A program made the position numbers and the translations under genes. A stretch of 64,000 bases of DNA, taken from NCBI GenBank assembly GCA_002425185.1, contig DILT01000008.1, forward strand, positions 1 to 64,000. The letters run 5' to 3'. Positions within the stretch are counted from its first letter, which is position 1. The number at the start of each line of letters is the position of its first letter. Under the pieces are notes generated by a model that saw only the letters and a program-made list of their open reading frames with translations, was not told the DNA's origin and did no database searches. Shown piece after piece: positions 8,732 through 17,662 of this stretch. The DNA is from Flammeovirgaceae bacterium UBA5585 (GTDB taxonomy: Bacteria > Bacteroidota > Bacteroidia > Cytophagales > Cyclobacteriaceae).

Positions 8732-9491
8732 TGTAATCGGCAAACAAACGTAGCCGGCTGCCATACCAGGAAAACATTTCGCCATCAACCAACATAATTT
8801 TGCTTGCCGGCAGGATAGTTTTCAGCTCATGAATATGATCTTCTCTGAATGGGTAAGGCTCGGATGAAAGAAAAACCAAATCAGGATTCAACGATTGGAT
8901 TTCTTCCGCTGAAAGTTCTGAGTATCGTGAATGATTGGAAAGACAATTCTTCAAACCTGATACGTTAATCATTGAATCAATAAACGTTCTGGAGGCCGCG
9001 CCCATCCAGGGCTTTCGCCAGATCAGGTACAATACACGCAAAGGAGGTAGCCGTTCCATTCCTATCCATGACTTCCGAATGGCAGTTGTTAAGGTCTCTG
9101 CCACAACCTCTCTTTTAGTAATCTTACCTACTTCAAGAATCATAGCAAGGGCGTCATCGGGCGTGGTAACATCGCTCATCCATACAGGATAGTGCTGCCT
9201 CAACCGTTCAATACCCTCCTGATAATTCTCCTCTTTGTTACCGATAACTAAATCCGGATGAAGTCCATGGATGCGATCAAAATGAAAGTTTTTAGTTCCG
9301 CCAACAACTGTTTTTTCCTTTCGCCAGTGCTGCGGATGAATGCAGAACTTAGTGATACCCTTTACTTCGTTGTCCAAACCAAGATCTGCCAACAATTCAG
9401 TTTGAGATGGAACCAGGGAGATAATTCGTTTTGGAGGGAAGGGCAGTACTACCGTATTGCCCATTTGATCCGTAAAGGCCTTTATACCCAT
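8703..9491 (-). CDS. BtuF-like cobalamin/metal-chelate binding protein
   Basis: A periplasmic-binding-protein fold of the helical-backbone metal receptor type (BtuF/FhuD family), about 262 residues. It shows RIISLVPSQTELLADLG near the N-terminus, the HPDLVIGNKEEN segment and a second lobe with NPDLVFLSSEP. There is no signal peptide or lipobox, unusual for a transport binding protein; continuing the frame upstream yields no hydrophobic leader either. The ATG at 9491 is preferred over an upstream GTG because the GTG falls inside the promoter -7 box. A possible but distant partner is the FecCD-type transporter at 37101-39103. Confidence 0.8.
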   Translation of the reverse strand: MGIKAFTDQMGNTVVLPFPPKRIISLVPSQTELLADLGLDNEVKGITKFCIHPQHWRKEKTVVGGTKNFHFDRIHGLHPDLVIGNKEENYQEGIERLRQHYPVWMSDVTTPDDALAMILEVGKITKREVVAETLTTAIRKSWIGMERLPPLRVLYLIWRKPWMGAASRTFIDSMINVSGLKNCLSNHSRYSELSAEEIQSLNPDLVFLSSEPYPFREDHIHELKTILPASKIMLVDGEMFSWYGSRLRLFADYINALRSQIL

Positions 9492-9496
9492 GGGCA

Positions 9497-9527
9497 CAAA
9501 AGTAAAAGAGCACCCTTTGTTTACAAA
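9497..9527 (-). promoter_or_regulatory. Promoter of the BtuF-like gene, almost no leader
   Basis: Read on the minus strand: TTTG (9527-9524), 19 bases, TACTTTTG (9504-9497), then 5 bases to the ATG at 9491. It matches the Bacteroidota consensus exactly, so transcription should start at or beside the start codon. Confidence 0.7.
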
Positions 9528-9545
9528 AGATGCTCGTTGATGAAA

Positions 9546-9603
9546 AACGCACAGAGTACACGAAGAAAGACCCTCTCAATAAAACTCCGTGCCCCTGCGC
9601 GTT
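9546..9603. repeat. Degenerate CACAAAG-type inverted repeat
   Basis: Left arm AACGCACAGAGTACACGAAG (9546-9565) and right arm CTCCGTGCCCCTGCGCGTT (9585-9603) are near-complements. The layout resembles the hairpins at 15682-15734 and 15801-15906, so all three look like copies of one dispersed family. Confidence 0.6.
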
Positions 9604-9649
9604 AGATTTTAGTTAGAACGTTGACCAAGTAAACTTAGTTCGTTAAAAC

Positions 9650-9678
9650 TTACCTCCCTGTGGGTCGTAGGAAGGTAA
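9650..9678 (-). terminator. Possible terminator of the YfiR-family gene
   Basis: TTACCTCCC (9650-9658) pairs with GGAAGGTAA (9670-9678) apart from one weak pair. On the minus strand it is followed by GTTTTAAC, 14 bases past the YfiR-family stop. The T-run is short. Confidence 0.45.
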
Positions 9679-9691
9679 TATCATTTTCAGA

Positions 9692-10201
9692 TTAAATTAA
9701 GATTGACATGGAGCTCAGCTGGTTCGAAACCTTCAGGTTTGAGTTGCTGAACGTAGACTGGTTAAGTTCCCACTTCAGTTTGCCGTCAATAACTTTAAAG
9801 TTAATGCAGCTACCTTTTTGACCAAGGCCATTGCCATCCGTAACGGTAAGTACCGGCTTGCCGCTTACGGTGTTCTTAACCACTTCAAATTCTTTGCTTT
9901 TGTTCTTGCCAATGTATACTACCTGGCAATCACCGGTATCGGCACCGGAAGAAAGTTTCTTGATAACATACTTCTTGCTGCCTTTAGGCTTGCCATCATA
10001 CCAGGCCTTTAACGTATTGAACACATCATCTTCACCGATAACGCCTACTACAAATTCTCCACCTGATCCGTCATCGGGCCATTGCACATACTTAATAAAG
10101 TTAAAAAGCATGGCCGCGTGGATTTCATGATTAGGTCTTTCCTGTGCGAAGGATGCAACACTAAATGTGATTGCGAGTAGAATTAAGCTTACTTTTTTCA
10201 T
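9692..10201 (-). CDS. YfiR family periplasmic protein (DUF4154)
   Basis: A protein of 169 residues with a signal peptide (cut after SFAQ) and the YfiR hallmark AAMLFNFIKYVQWP shortly after. In Pseudomonas, YfiR is a periplasmic repressor of a diguanylate cyclase. No cyclase or YfiB-like gene is adjacent here, so the partner is unknown. It is a single gene with a possible -7 box TACTTTTG at 10265-10258 on the minus strand, but no good -33 element. Confidence 0.85.
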   Translation of the reverse strand: MKKVSLILLAITFSVASFAQERPNHEIHAAMLFNFIKYVQWPDDGSGGEFVVGVIGEDDVFNTLKAWYDGKPKGSKKYVIKKLSSGADTGDCQVVYIGKNKSKEFEVVKNTVSGKPVLTVTDGNGLGQKGSCINFKVIDGKLKWELNQSTFSNSNLKVSNQLSSMSILI

Positions 10202-10511
10202 AACTAGAGAGGTTTGATTATTGTTTTGATTTTTTATTTCTGTTCAACCTTACGATACAAAAGTAGACCAGCTGGTAAAATCAGTATTTTCTAAGCCTGT
10301 TCTTATCTTTCTGATGTAAGGTTTTACCCTACTTTTCAAAACAACCGGTGGATACAAAAGTGGTGCAAAAGCAGCACGGAGACGCTTAAAACCCTCTAAT
10401 TCGCTCAAAAACATAGAAATACAAAAAAATAAGGCAGATTTCTGTCCAAAAATGAGACTGTTAAATCCTCATCTGAAATCATGAAATCTGCCTTTAATGC
10501 AAAAATTGACC
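10202..10511. other. 310-base intergenic region
   Basis: No gene. It holds the upstream region of the YfiR-family gene (possible -7 box at 10258-10265) and, at 10431-10494, the terminator of the M42 peptidase gene. The remainder shows no clear structure. Confidence 0.7.
10431..10494 (-). terminator. Terminator with nested hairpin after M42 peptidase gene
   Basis: Exact 12-base arms (AAGGCAGATTTC at 10431-10442 and its complement at 10483-10494) enclose a 40-base loop that contains a smaller ATGAG/CTCAT stem. On the minus strand the distal arm is followed by a T-rich tail (TTATTTTTTT), 17 bases beyond the M42 stop codon. Confidence 0.75.
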
Positions 10512-11582
10512 TTATTTTATGTATCGGAAGTCGTGGCCGGGTTTTGTCTGAAGCAATACTTCATAAATAAGCTTAATCACATTCTCCACATCGTCCTTGT
10601 GAACGGTTTCAACAGTGGTATGCATGTACTTCAAAGGAAGGGAAATAAGTGCTGAGGCTACCCCTTCGGCAGAATAGGCAAAGGAATCCGTGTCCGTGCC
10701 TGTTGACCGGCTCACGGCCTGACGTTGGAACGGTATTTTTCTCTTTTCGGCCGTTTGAATGATCATTTTCAAAACATTGTTCTGCACTGCTGGGCCATAA
10801 CACAAAACAGGCCCGGTGCCGCACTTTATATGGCCCGTGTCCTTCTTGTTGTACATGGGGGAGCAGGTGTCGTGCGTTACATCGGTACAAATAGCCAGAT
10901 CAGGCTTCAACCTGCGGGAAATCATTTCAGCGCCCCGCAACCCTATTTCTTCCTGCACCGAATTCACGATGTAAAGACAGAAAGGAAGCTTCTTCTTGTT
11001 CTCTTTCAATCTTCTGGCCACCTCTGCAATCATAAAGCCACCCATGCGGTTATCTAAGGCACGACCAACCAGGTAATTTTTATTCATTTCCACCAGCCCA
11101 TCTTCAAAGGTGATAACGCAGCCCACATGAACGCCAAGCGCCTCAACTTCCTTCTTCGATTCACAGCCGATATCAATAAATATATTTTTCAATGAAGGCG
11201 GCTCTTCTTTGGCGGCATCGCGAACGTGAATGGCGGGCCAGCCAAACACACCTTTAACAATCCCCTTATCGGTATGAATGTTAACCCGCATAGACGGTGC
11301 AATCTGGTGATCAGAACCACCATTGCGTTTCACGTAGATGTAACCGTCATCTGTGATGTAGGCTACAAACCACGAAATCTCATCGGCATGGGCTTCAATA
11401 ACAACTTTGTATGATGCCTTTGGATTAACCACGCCCACCACCGTGCCATACACATCAACCATATAATCGTCAATGTAGGGCTTCAGGTAGTTCAACCAAA
11501 TTTGCTGACCGGAATGTTCAAAACCTGTGGGTGAGGCATTGTTGAGGTATTCAAAGAGAAAGGATTTACTTTTTTTGTCCAT
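10512..11582 (-). CDS. M42 family metallopeptidase
   Basis: A cytosolic dinuclear zinc aminopeptidase (glutamyl aminopeptidase/FrvX type), 356 residues. Metal and catalytic residues are visible in order: H and D in EAHADEISW, the bridging D in GRALDNRMGG, the EE pair in VQEEIGLRGAE, D in CTDVTHD and the late H in YMHTTVE. No signal peptide. It lies 35 bases after the carboxylase beta-chain gene on the same strand, so the two are probably co-transcribed, and it is closed by the terminator at 10431-10494. Confidence 0.92.
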   Translation of the reverse strand: MDKKSKSFLFEYLNNASPTGFEHSGQQIWLNYLKPYIDDYMVDVYGTVVGVVNPKASYKVVIEAHADEISWFVAYITDDGYIYVKRNGGSDHQIAPSMRVNIHTDKGIVKGVFGWPAIHVRDAAKEEPPSLKNIFIDIGCESKKEVEALGVHVGCVITFEDGLVEMNKNYLVGRALDNRMGGFMIAEVARRLKENKKKLPFCLYIVNSVQEEIGLRGAEMISRRLKPDLAICTDVTHDTCSPMYNKKDTGHIKCGTGPVLCYGPAVQNNVLKMIIQTAEKRKIPFQRQAVSRSTGTDTDSFAYSAEGVASALISLPLKYMHTTVETVHKDDVENVIKLIYEVLLQTKPGHDFRYIK

Positions 11583-11617
11583 AGTGATATTGATTAATCG
11601 ATTTTTGATCAGCTTAC

Positions 11618-13189
11618 TTATAACGGAATGTTACCGTGTTTTTTCTTTGGCAGTGTGGCCACCTTATTTTCCAGCATCTGAAATGCCCGGATTAATTTTT
11701 CACGTGTTTGATCGGGGTAAATAACTTCATCGATATAGCCCCGATGCGCAGCCCGATAAGGATTGGCAAATTTACGTGTGTATTCATCTACCTTCTCATT
11801 GAGCTTGGCCAACGGATCGGCAGCTTCTGAAATATCCTTTTTGAATATTATTTCTGCCGCACCTTTTGCACCCATCACCGCAATCTCTGCTGTTGGCCAG
11901 GCATAATTCATATCGGCTCCAATATGTTTTGAGTTCATCACATCGTATGCACCTCCATAAGCCTTGCGGGTAATAACGGTTACGCGTGGCACCGTGGCTT
12001 CCGAAAAGGCATACAATAATTTGGCGCCATTCGTAATGATCGCATTCCATTCCTGATCGGTACCCGGTAAAAACCCCGGAACATCTTCCAGCACCAATAA
12101 CGGAATATTAAAACTATCGCAGAAGCGTACAAAACGCGCACCCTTCACACTGGCATCAATGTCCAAAACACCCGCTAATGAAGCCGGCTGGTTGCCAATA
12201 ATGCCAACACTACGCCCTGCGAGACGGGCAAAACCAACAACAATGTTTTCAGCAAAGGTTTTATGCACTTCAAAAAAAGTACCTTCATCAACTATTCCAT
12301 CGATCACCTCACGCATATCATACGGTTGGTTAGGATTTGAAGGAATAATGCCATTTAGTTTGGGACGACTCTCATCACCGGGTGTATAGGGTAAGCGCGG
12401 TGCATCGTCTTCACAATTCTGAGGCATATAGCTCAGCAATCTTTTAATATACTGAATGCACTCCAGTTCATTGGCGCAAGCAAAATGAGTAACCCCGCTT
12501 TTCGTACTGTGCGTCATGGCACCACCCAACTCTTCCGATGTTACATCTTCGTGCGTTACTGTTTTCACCACGTTGGGTCCCGTAACAAACATGAAGGACG
12601 TGTTCTCTACCATCAAAATAAAATCGGTAATGGCAGGAGAGTAAACCGCTCCACCGGCACAAGGGCCCATGATAGCAGATATTTGTGGCACTACGCCCGA
12701 AGCCAATGTGTTTCGATAAAAAATATCGGCATAGCCACCTAAGGAAACCACGCCCTCCTGAATACGTGCCCCACCGGAGTCGTTCAGACCAATGATGGGG
12801 GCACCGTTTTTCATGGCCAGGTCCATCAGCTTTACAATTTTTTCCGCGTGTGTTTCTGACAAAGACCCACCAAACACGGTGAAGTCCTGTGAGAAAACAT
12901 ATACCAACCTGCCGTTCACCGTACCAAAACCTGTTACCACGCCATCGCCCAGGTAGTATTCTTTGTCCAAGCCAAAATCCTTGCAGCGGTGCATCACAAA
13001 TTTTCCAAGTTCTTCAAACGAACCTTCATCAACCAACAGTTGGATTCTTTCCCTGGCGGTTAGTTTTCCTTTTTTGTGCTGCTGATCAATTCGCTTTTCC
13101 CCTCCACCCAAAAGGGACTCTTTATTTTTTCTTTCCAGCTCATCAAATTTTTGCTGTAGGATGGTATCGGTAAGTTCTCGCTTTGCCAT
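11618..13189 (-). CDS. Acyl-CoA carboxylase beta (carboxyltransferase) chain
   Basis: Carboxyltransferase subunit of a propionyl-/acyl-CoA carboxylase, 523 residues, which moves carboxyl from biotin to an acyl-CoA. It has two crotonase-like halves: GGARIQEGV and GPCAGGAVYSPA in the first, GIIGNQP, DVPGFLPGTDQEW and RKAYGGAYDVM in the second. The two GG oxyanion sites are intact. The usual partners (biotin carboxylase and biotin carrier chains) are not in the window. The protein could also be a methylmalonyl-CoA decarboxylase alpha chain, but with no membrane subunit nearby this is less likely. Confidence 0.92.
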   Translation of the reverse strand: MAKRELTDTILQQKFDELERKNKESLLGGGEKRIDQQHKKGKLTARERIQLLVDEGSFEELGKFVMHRCKDFGLDKEYYLGDGVVTGFGTVNGRLVYVFSQDFTVFGGSLSETHAEKIVKLMDLAMKNGAPIIGLNDSGGARIQEGVVSLGGYADIFYRNTLASGVVPQISAIMGPCAGGAVYSPAITDFILMVENTSFMFVTGPNVVKTVTHEDVTSEELGGAMTHSTKSGVTHFACANELECIQYIKRLLSYMPQNCEDDAPRLPYTPGDESRPKLNGIIPSNPNQPYDMREVIDGIVDEGTFFEVHKTFAENIVVGFARLAGRSVGIIGNQPASLAGVLDIDASVKGARFVRFCDSFNIPLLVLEDVPGFLPGTDQEWNAIITNGAKLLYAFSEATVPRVTVITRKAYGGAYDVMNSKHIGADMNYAWPTAEIAVMGAKGAAEIIFKKDISEAADPLAKLNEKVDEYTRKFANPYRAAHRGYIDEVIYPDQTREKLIRAFQMLENKVATLPKKKHGNIPL

Positions 13190-13248
13190 GACCTGATTTT
13201 AGGTTCGAAATATAGTTAAAGGAAGTGTTAAATTGACCCAAATTGATC

Positions 13249-14181
13249 ATGAACAACCGACTGGCCATTATCGATTTAGGCACCAACACTTTTCACCTGC
13301 TCCTTGCGGAGCAACTGGGCGATTCATTTCACATTACCCACCGCGACCGTCAGGCGGTGAAAATTGGCAAGGGGGGCATAAACAAAAATCTGATCCCTGC
13401 TGATGGCCTGGAAAGGGGTATAAAAGCACTGAATTTTTTCAAAAAGAAGATCGACTCGCTACAAATTACCAGCGTATTTGCTTTTGGTACCAGCGCATTA
13501 CGAAATGCAACCAACAGCCACGAAGTGCTGGCGAAAATAAAAGCTGAGACCGGAATTGAAATAACCGTTATTTCCGGAGACCAGGAGGCTGAGTTCATTT
13601 ACCTGGGTGTTCGCTCAGCGGTTAACCTTGGACTTCAAAAGTCGTTGATCATTGACATTGGTGGAGGAAGTGTGGAATTTATTATTGGCGATGAGCGTGA
13701 GCTGTATTGGAAGAAAAGTATAGAGATCGGGGCGCAACGACTGCTGGAATTGTACCACAAAAGTGATCCGATAACCGCATCTGAAATCTCAAAACTTAAT
13801 GCGCACTTCCGGCAAGCGTTGGTACCTCTCGTTGAAGCACTGACTATTTATAAACCTGAAACACTGGTTGGTTCCTCCGGTACATTTGATACGCTAAGTG
13901 ATATTTATTGCCTGCAGCATTCCATTTTTAAAAATGATGATGATCGTGAAACACCACTTTCGCTGGAGGGATTTGATAAAATTTATAAGGAGCTTTTAAC
14001 CAAAGACCGGGCTGCGCGACTGGCGATTCCCGGCATGATTGACATGCGGGTAGATATGATTGTAGTGGCCTGCAGCCTGATCCGTTACATACTGGATCAC
14101 CATCCCTTCACAAACATACGTGTATCAAGCTACTCACTGAAAGAAGGTGCCCTCGTACACGTGAGTAAAACCTTCAGCTGA
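13249..14181 (+). CDS. Ppx/GppA family phosphatase (short form)
   Basis: An ASKHA-fold exopolyphosphatase/pppGpp phosphatase, 310 residues. It has the first phosphate loop in IDLGTNTFHLLL and the second in DIGGGSVEFIIGD, plus the GTSALRNA segment. It is the two-domain short form, lacking the C-terminal HD-like domains of the 500-residue enzymes. The ATG at 13249 is preferred to a TTG two codons upstream. The 3' end overlaps the convergent sugar porter gene by 8 bases. Confidence 0.88.
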   Translation: MNNRLAIIDLGTNTFHLLLAEQLGDSFHITHRDRQAVKIGKGGINKNLIPADGLERGIKALNFFKKKIDSLQITSVFAFGTSALRNATNSHEVLAKIKAETGIEITVISGDQEAEFIYLGVRSAVNLGLQKSLIIDIGGGSVEFIIGDERELYWKKSIEIGAQRLLELYHKSDPITASEISKLNAHFRQALVPLVEALTIYKPETLVGSSGTFDTLSDIYCLQHSIFKNDDDRETPLSLEGFDKIYKELLTKDRAARLAIPGMIDMRVDMIVVACSLIRYILDHHPFTNIRVSSYSLKEGALVHVSKTFS

Positions 14182-15523
14182 TCCCGAGTTTCTTTTGAAT
14201 ATCTTCCAGCGACACACCCTTTGTTTCCGGAAATTTTATCAACGTCCAAAGTAGTTGCAACACCATCATGCCCGCAAAAAAAGCGAAGATAATCCACGGA
14301 TCGTTTCGCAATAAACCTTTCGATTGATCCAAAAATACCGGGGTGATTAAGGTGATAATTGCAGCGAAAACCCAGTGCACACTGGATCCAAACGATTGGC
14401 CATAAGCCCGTATGGCATTTGGAAAAATCTCGGAAATAAATACCCAGATAACAGAGCCCTGACCCATGGCATGGGAGGCAATAAAAACAAGCAAGAAGGT
14501 CATCATTAACCCGGGGCTTGCACCGATATAAAAAGAATAGGATACCACCGAAAGGCTGATGATGTAACCCAGTGATCCGATGATCAGCAAACTCTTTCTG
14601 CCGGTCCGGTCGATGAGGTAAAGCCCCACAAAGGTGAATATTAGATTTACACCACCGATAGCTATTGAATTGAACAGCGAATCTTTGGCGGCCAGTCCGG
14701 CACGCTCAAGAATTTCCGGGGCATAGTACAGAATAAAATTAATTCCTGAGAGCTGATTGAAAAAGGCAATGAAAAAAGCCAACAGGATAAGCTTACTGTA
14801 CTTACGGCTGAAAAAAGGTTCGTGGTGGTGAGTACTCTCTACACGCGCATTCGCTGCTTTAATTGTTTTGATATCTTCAACCGGATTAACCGACCCTAAA
14901 GCTGCCAGAACTTTCTTTGCTGTTTCCGTGTCGTTCTTTTTAGTAATTAACCAGCGCGGACTTTCAGGAACACGCATCACCATTACCGTATATAAAACTG
15001 CAGGCAAGGCTTCCACACCAAGCATCCAGCGCCAATCGTTGATGCCACCAAATCCCTGTAAAAAGTAGTTTGAGATAAAAGCGACCAGTATGCCAAATAC
15101 AATATTAAACTGGTACATCGCCACCAAGCGGCCGCGCATCCCGGAAGTAGAAATTTCTGCGATGTACGTTGGCGCAACAATAGAAGATATACCAACGCCC
15201 ACGCCACCAATAAACCTGAAGAAGGAGAATGTATAGGGATCCGGGGCAAGTGCAGAGCCAATGGCAGAAGCAGTGTATAATACACCAATCCAAAATAATA
15301 CTTTCTTCCGGCCATATTTCTCCGTTGGTGCACCACCAAACAAGGCGCCTATAACAGTTCCCCATAGCGCCATCGACATAATAAAAAATCCATGAAACCA
15401 AGGCGAGGTATTCCACAGGTTTTTGATGGGCAGGTTTGCCCCGGATATGACCACCGTATCAAATCCGAAAAGGAAACCGGCCATGGCCGCCACCAAAGCG
15501 ATAAAAAATACATTATTCTTCAT
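14174..15523 (-). CDS. MFS sugar porter (XylE/GLUT type)
   Basis: A major-facilitator sugar transporter of 449 residues and about 12 transmembrane helices, probably a sugar:proton symporter. Family marks: FGFDTVVISG in helix 1, EKYGRKK and DRTGRKS loop motifs, PESPRWL after helix 6, QLSGINFILYY in helix 7 and the terminal FPETKG. The substrate cannot be told from sequence. It has a single-gene layout with a 400-base upstream region containing two dispersed hairpin repeats. Confidence 0.92.
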   Translation of the reverse strand: MKNNVFFIALVAAMAGFLFGFDTVVISGANLPIKNLWNTSPWFHGFFIMSMALWGTVIGALFGGAPTEKYGRKKVLFWIGVLYTASAIGSALAPDPYTFSFFRFIGGVGVGISSIVAPTYIAEISTSGMRGRLVAMYQFNIVFGILVAFISNYFLQGFGGINDWRWMLGVEALPAVLYTVMVMRVPESPRWLITKKNDTETAKKVLAALGSVNPVEDIKTIKAANARVESTHHHEPFFSRKYSKLILLAFFIAFFNQLSGINFILYYAPEILERAGLAAKDSLFNSIAIGGVNLIFTFVGLYLIDRTGRKSLLIIGSLGYIISLSVVSYSFYIGASPGLMMTFLLVFIASHAMGQGSVIWVFISEIFPNAIRAYGQSFGSSVHWVFAAIITLITPVFLDQSKGLLRNDPWIIFAFFAGMMVLQLLWTLIKFPETKGVSLEDIQKKLGIS

Positions 15524-15681
15524 ATTCGATATCTGAAATTTTAAAGGAGGTTGCCATCAGGCTTTTCGAAGGTAAGTGATTTAAGTGAGTATTCGCGATT
15601 TCTCCGCGTCTTGACGGTTTTTAGAATGTCTACCGAAAAGTCATACTTTTTAAGCAGTAATCTTTAATAGAAACTTTAGCG

Positions 15682-15734
15682 TTTTTGTGCTTTTGTGGCC
15701 AGTTATTTAGCCACTAAAACTCTAAAACACAAAA
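15682..15734. repeat. CACAAAG-type inverted repeat, degenerate copy
   Basis: A TTTTTGTGCTTTTGTGG-like left arm faces a CCACTAAAACTCTAAAACAC right arm that ends in AAAA. The arms are partial complements around a short loop, with the same word spacing as the next element. Confidence 0.6.
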
Positions 15735-15800
15735 TTCATAAAATGAGTGAAGCCGGATATTGGGACCAGCTTGGGATAAAGTAATGCCTCAAAAATTGAA

Positions 15801-15906
15801 AACCACAAAGATCACTGAGGATACACAAAGGCCACAAAGAAAGAAGTGCTGATGCTTAACTATACTCTTTGTGACCTTTGTGTACTCTTTGTGCTCCTTT
15901 GTGGTT
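15801..15906. repeat. CACAAAG-type inverted repeat, well preserved
   Basis: The left arm 15801-15839 begins AACCACAAAG and repeats CACAAAG-like words. The right arm 15867-15906 ends CTTTGTGGTT and is nearly the full reverse complement (about 40 bases). It begins 21 bases downstream of the DUF4139 gene stop, so it may end that transcript. Confidence 0.85.
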
Positions 15907-15926
15907 AACTTTCATTTCGTACAACT

Positions 15927-17540
15927 CTACAACCCGCTAATCTGTCTGTCCTTCGGATACTTAACCTCATATTTAAAAACCACTTTGCGGGTTTCATTCG
16001 GCTGAAGGTTCATGTCCCACAAAAGTTTACCGGTATCCTTATTATGCTTTGCTCCACCTACATCCAGTACGGTAACTTCAATCTGGCTGTTACGTGAAAT
16101 CGGCAAATGATCTTCAACGGTAATCTTTACGGGCTCGTTTCGGGTATTGCGCACCGAAATTTCCCATGCATAGGCTTCGCGTAAATTGGAAGCAATGGTT
16201 CTTCGTGTGGTGAAATCCCTAACCTTTTCACGTTTCACAACAATGCGCTTATCCCGGCCCAACGAAACGGAAAGGGTATCTTTCAAATTATTCGGGTCGA
16301 TAAAGGTTTTACCCACAAAGGTTCCTTCAAAGAAAACGTTGGCTTCACCCGGTAGTAAATTGAAATCTTCCCAGCCAACAGCTTTTGCCAGCAGAAAGGC
16401 ATCGGCATCCAGTTTAGGCGCTACGGCATATTGATACTCCGCTTTCATGTCATGCTTTTGAATGTCAACCAACGTTGGTTTTGAAGCAGACAAAACCGTG
16501 TAGGGTAAGCTAATGTCAAACTCGGTGTTCAATGAGGTTTGAATGGTTTGGGTAAAGTCAGCCACATTGGAAACACTTGGCATCGCCATGCTAAGTTCCT
16601 CAGCAGGCATATCTTCCCGTTTATCTACAGAGCGTTGTACCTGAACTCCGGCAGCCTTGCCCTGAAGACCAACATAAGGAGGTTGGTAGAAATCCAGGTA
16701 CCAGCTGTAAAGCTCAGGCTTAACACCCCCTTGACTAGGGTTAGCCGTTGAAAGTTTTAAGCGAACATTGCTCCACTCCTCACCCGTGCTTTGAAACACA
16801 TTGGCTTTATAGTTTAGTTGCACCGGTGACTTGGTGTTGATGGCCCGTAAATCATACACCGGGTACCAGCCGGCATTGCCTACCACATAACTCACTTCAA
16901 GTTCTGCATTTGTGGCTGCATCTGCAGAAACACTGATCACAATTTCACTGGTATTGCGGCTGTACAACTCGTTTTGCTCCCGTATCTGCTGGTTGAGTCT
17001 TGTCATGCGCTCGTTGATTTTTTTAATCTTATCATCCGCTTTCATTTTCGACAAACCGATTTCGCCCAACCGGATGCGGTAAAAATCAGCCATGGCTTTA
17101 AGTTCGTTCACCGAAACGTTCTGGTTAGCCCCGCCAATTTTCTGATTACTCAAAATCATCTGCTCCTCTTTGGAGAGGATATCCTTTTGATGTTGCTCCT
17201 GAGCAAGCTGGCGTTTGTATATCTCAAGTGAATCCCTTAACGCCACCAGTTTTTTGGGCATGTTGAACTCACTCAGGTAATTTTGGTTATGGTTTATTCC
17301 CAGGATAATGATGTTGCCTTTCCCGGAAACCTGTACGCTTTCCTGATCAAGCTGAGATGTCAACCCCGATACAATAAGATTTGTCCGGCCGGCCTCTACG
17401 CGTGTCTTTACTTCACGCGTTACCTGGGCCCGGTTCAGGAACACGGTTACACGGCTAATCCTGGAATCTACTTGTTTTTCGGATTGCGAAAATGCCGGAA
17501 ACATGGCCACCAGCAGATAAAGAAAAATGATTTGTTTCAT
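15927..17540 (-). CDS. DUF4139 / MuiA-family envelope protein
   Basis: A protein of 537 residues with a signal peptide (cut after AFSQ). An N-terminal DUF4140-like strand region (SRISRVTVFLNRAQVTRE) is followed by a coiled coil at about 105-205, then the DUF4139 beta domain with VGNAGWYPVYDLRA and STGEEWSNVRLKLSTANPS. This matches the MuiA (mucoidy inhibitor A) family, whose biochemical role is not established. It is a single gene with no link to its neighbours. Confidence 0.88.
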   Translation of the reverse strand: MKQIIFLYLLVAMFPAFSQSEKQVDSRISRVTVFLNRAQVTREVKTRVEAGRTNLIVSGLTSQLDQESVQVSGKGNIIILGINHNQNYLSEFNMPKKLVALRDSLEIYKRQLAQEQHQKDILSKEEQMILSNQKIGGANQNVSVNELKAMADFYRIRLGEIGLSKMKADDKIKKINERMTRLNQQIREQNELYSRNTSEIVISVSADAATNAELEVSYVVGNAGWYPVYDLRAINTKSPVQLNYKANVFQSTGEEWSNVRLKLSTANPSQGGVKPELYSWYLDFYQPPYVGLQGKAAGVQVQRSVDKREDMPAEELSMAMPSVSNVADFTQTIQTSLNTEFDISLPYTVLSASKPTLVDIQKHDMKAEYQYAVAPKLDADAFLLAKAVGWEDFNLLPGEANVFFEGTFVGKTFIDPNNLKDTLSVSLGRDKRIVVKREKVRDFTTRRTIASNLREAYAWEISVRNTRNEPVKITVEDHLPISRNSQIEVTVLDVGGAKHNKDTGKLLWDMNLQPNETRKVVFKYEVKYPKDRQISGL

Positions 17541-17649
17541 AGTACGTTTAGTTTATTGCCAGATGCACCGATCAGGCAAATTCCATAACGAAATTAACCT
17601 TAAAATCGTGCTGCGCCACGAAATGGCTTTAGGATGGTTCAATTGGGAT

Positions 17650-17657
17650 TATCTTTG
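17650..17657 (+). promoter_or_regulatory. -7 box of Ldh-family gene, 5 bases before ATG
   Basis: TATCTTTG at 17650-17657 matches TAnnTTTG exactly. TTTA at 17628-17631, 18 bases upstream, is a one-mismatch -33 element. The ATG follows after only 5 bases (17663). Confidence 0.55.
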
Positions 17658-17662
17658 CGCCC

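Larger units (their letters stand above)
15524..15926. other. 403-base intergenic region with repeats
   Basis: No convincing gene; a 13-codon ATG frame at 15743 is too short to support. It contains two hairpin repeats of one family (15682-15734 and 15801-15906). It is upstream of the sugar porter gene and downstream of the DUF4139 gene. Confidence 0.8.

Noticed and set aside
15743..15784. Tiny ATG frame of 13 codons between hairpins
   Set aside because: Too short, no family match and no leader; not reported as a gene.
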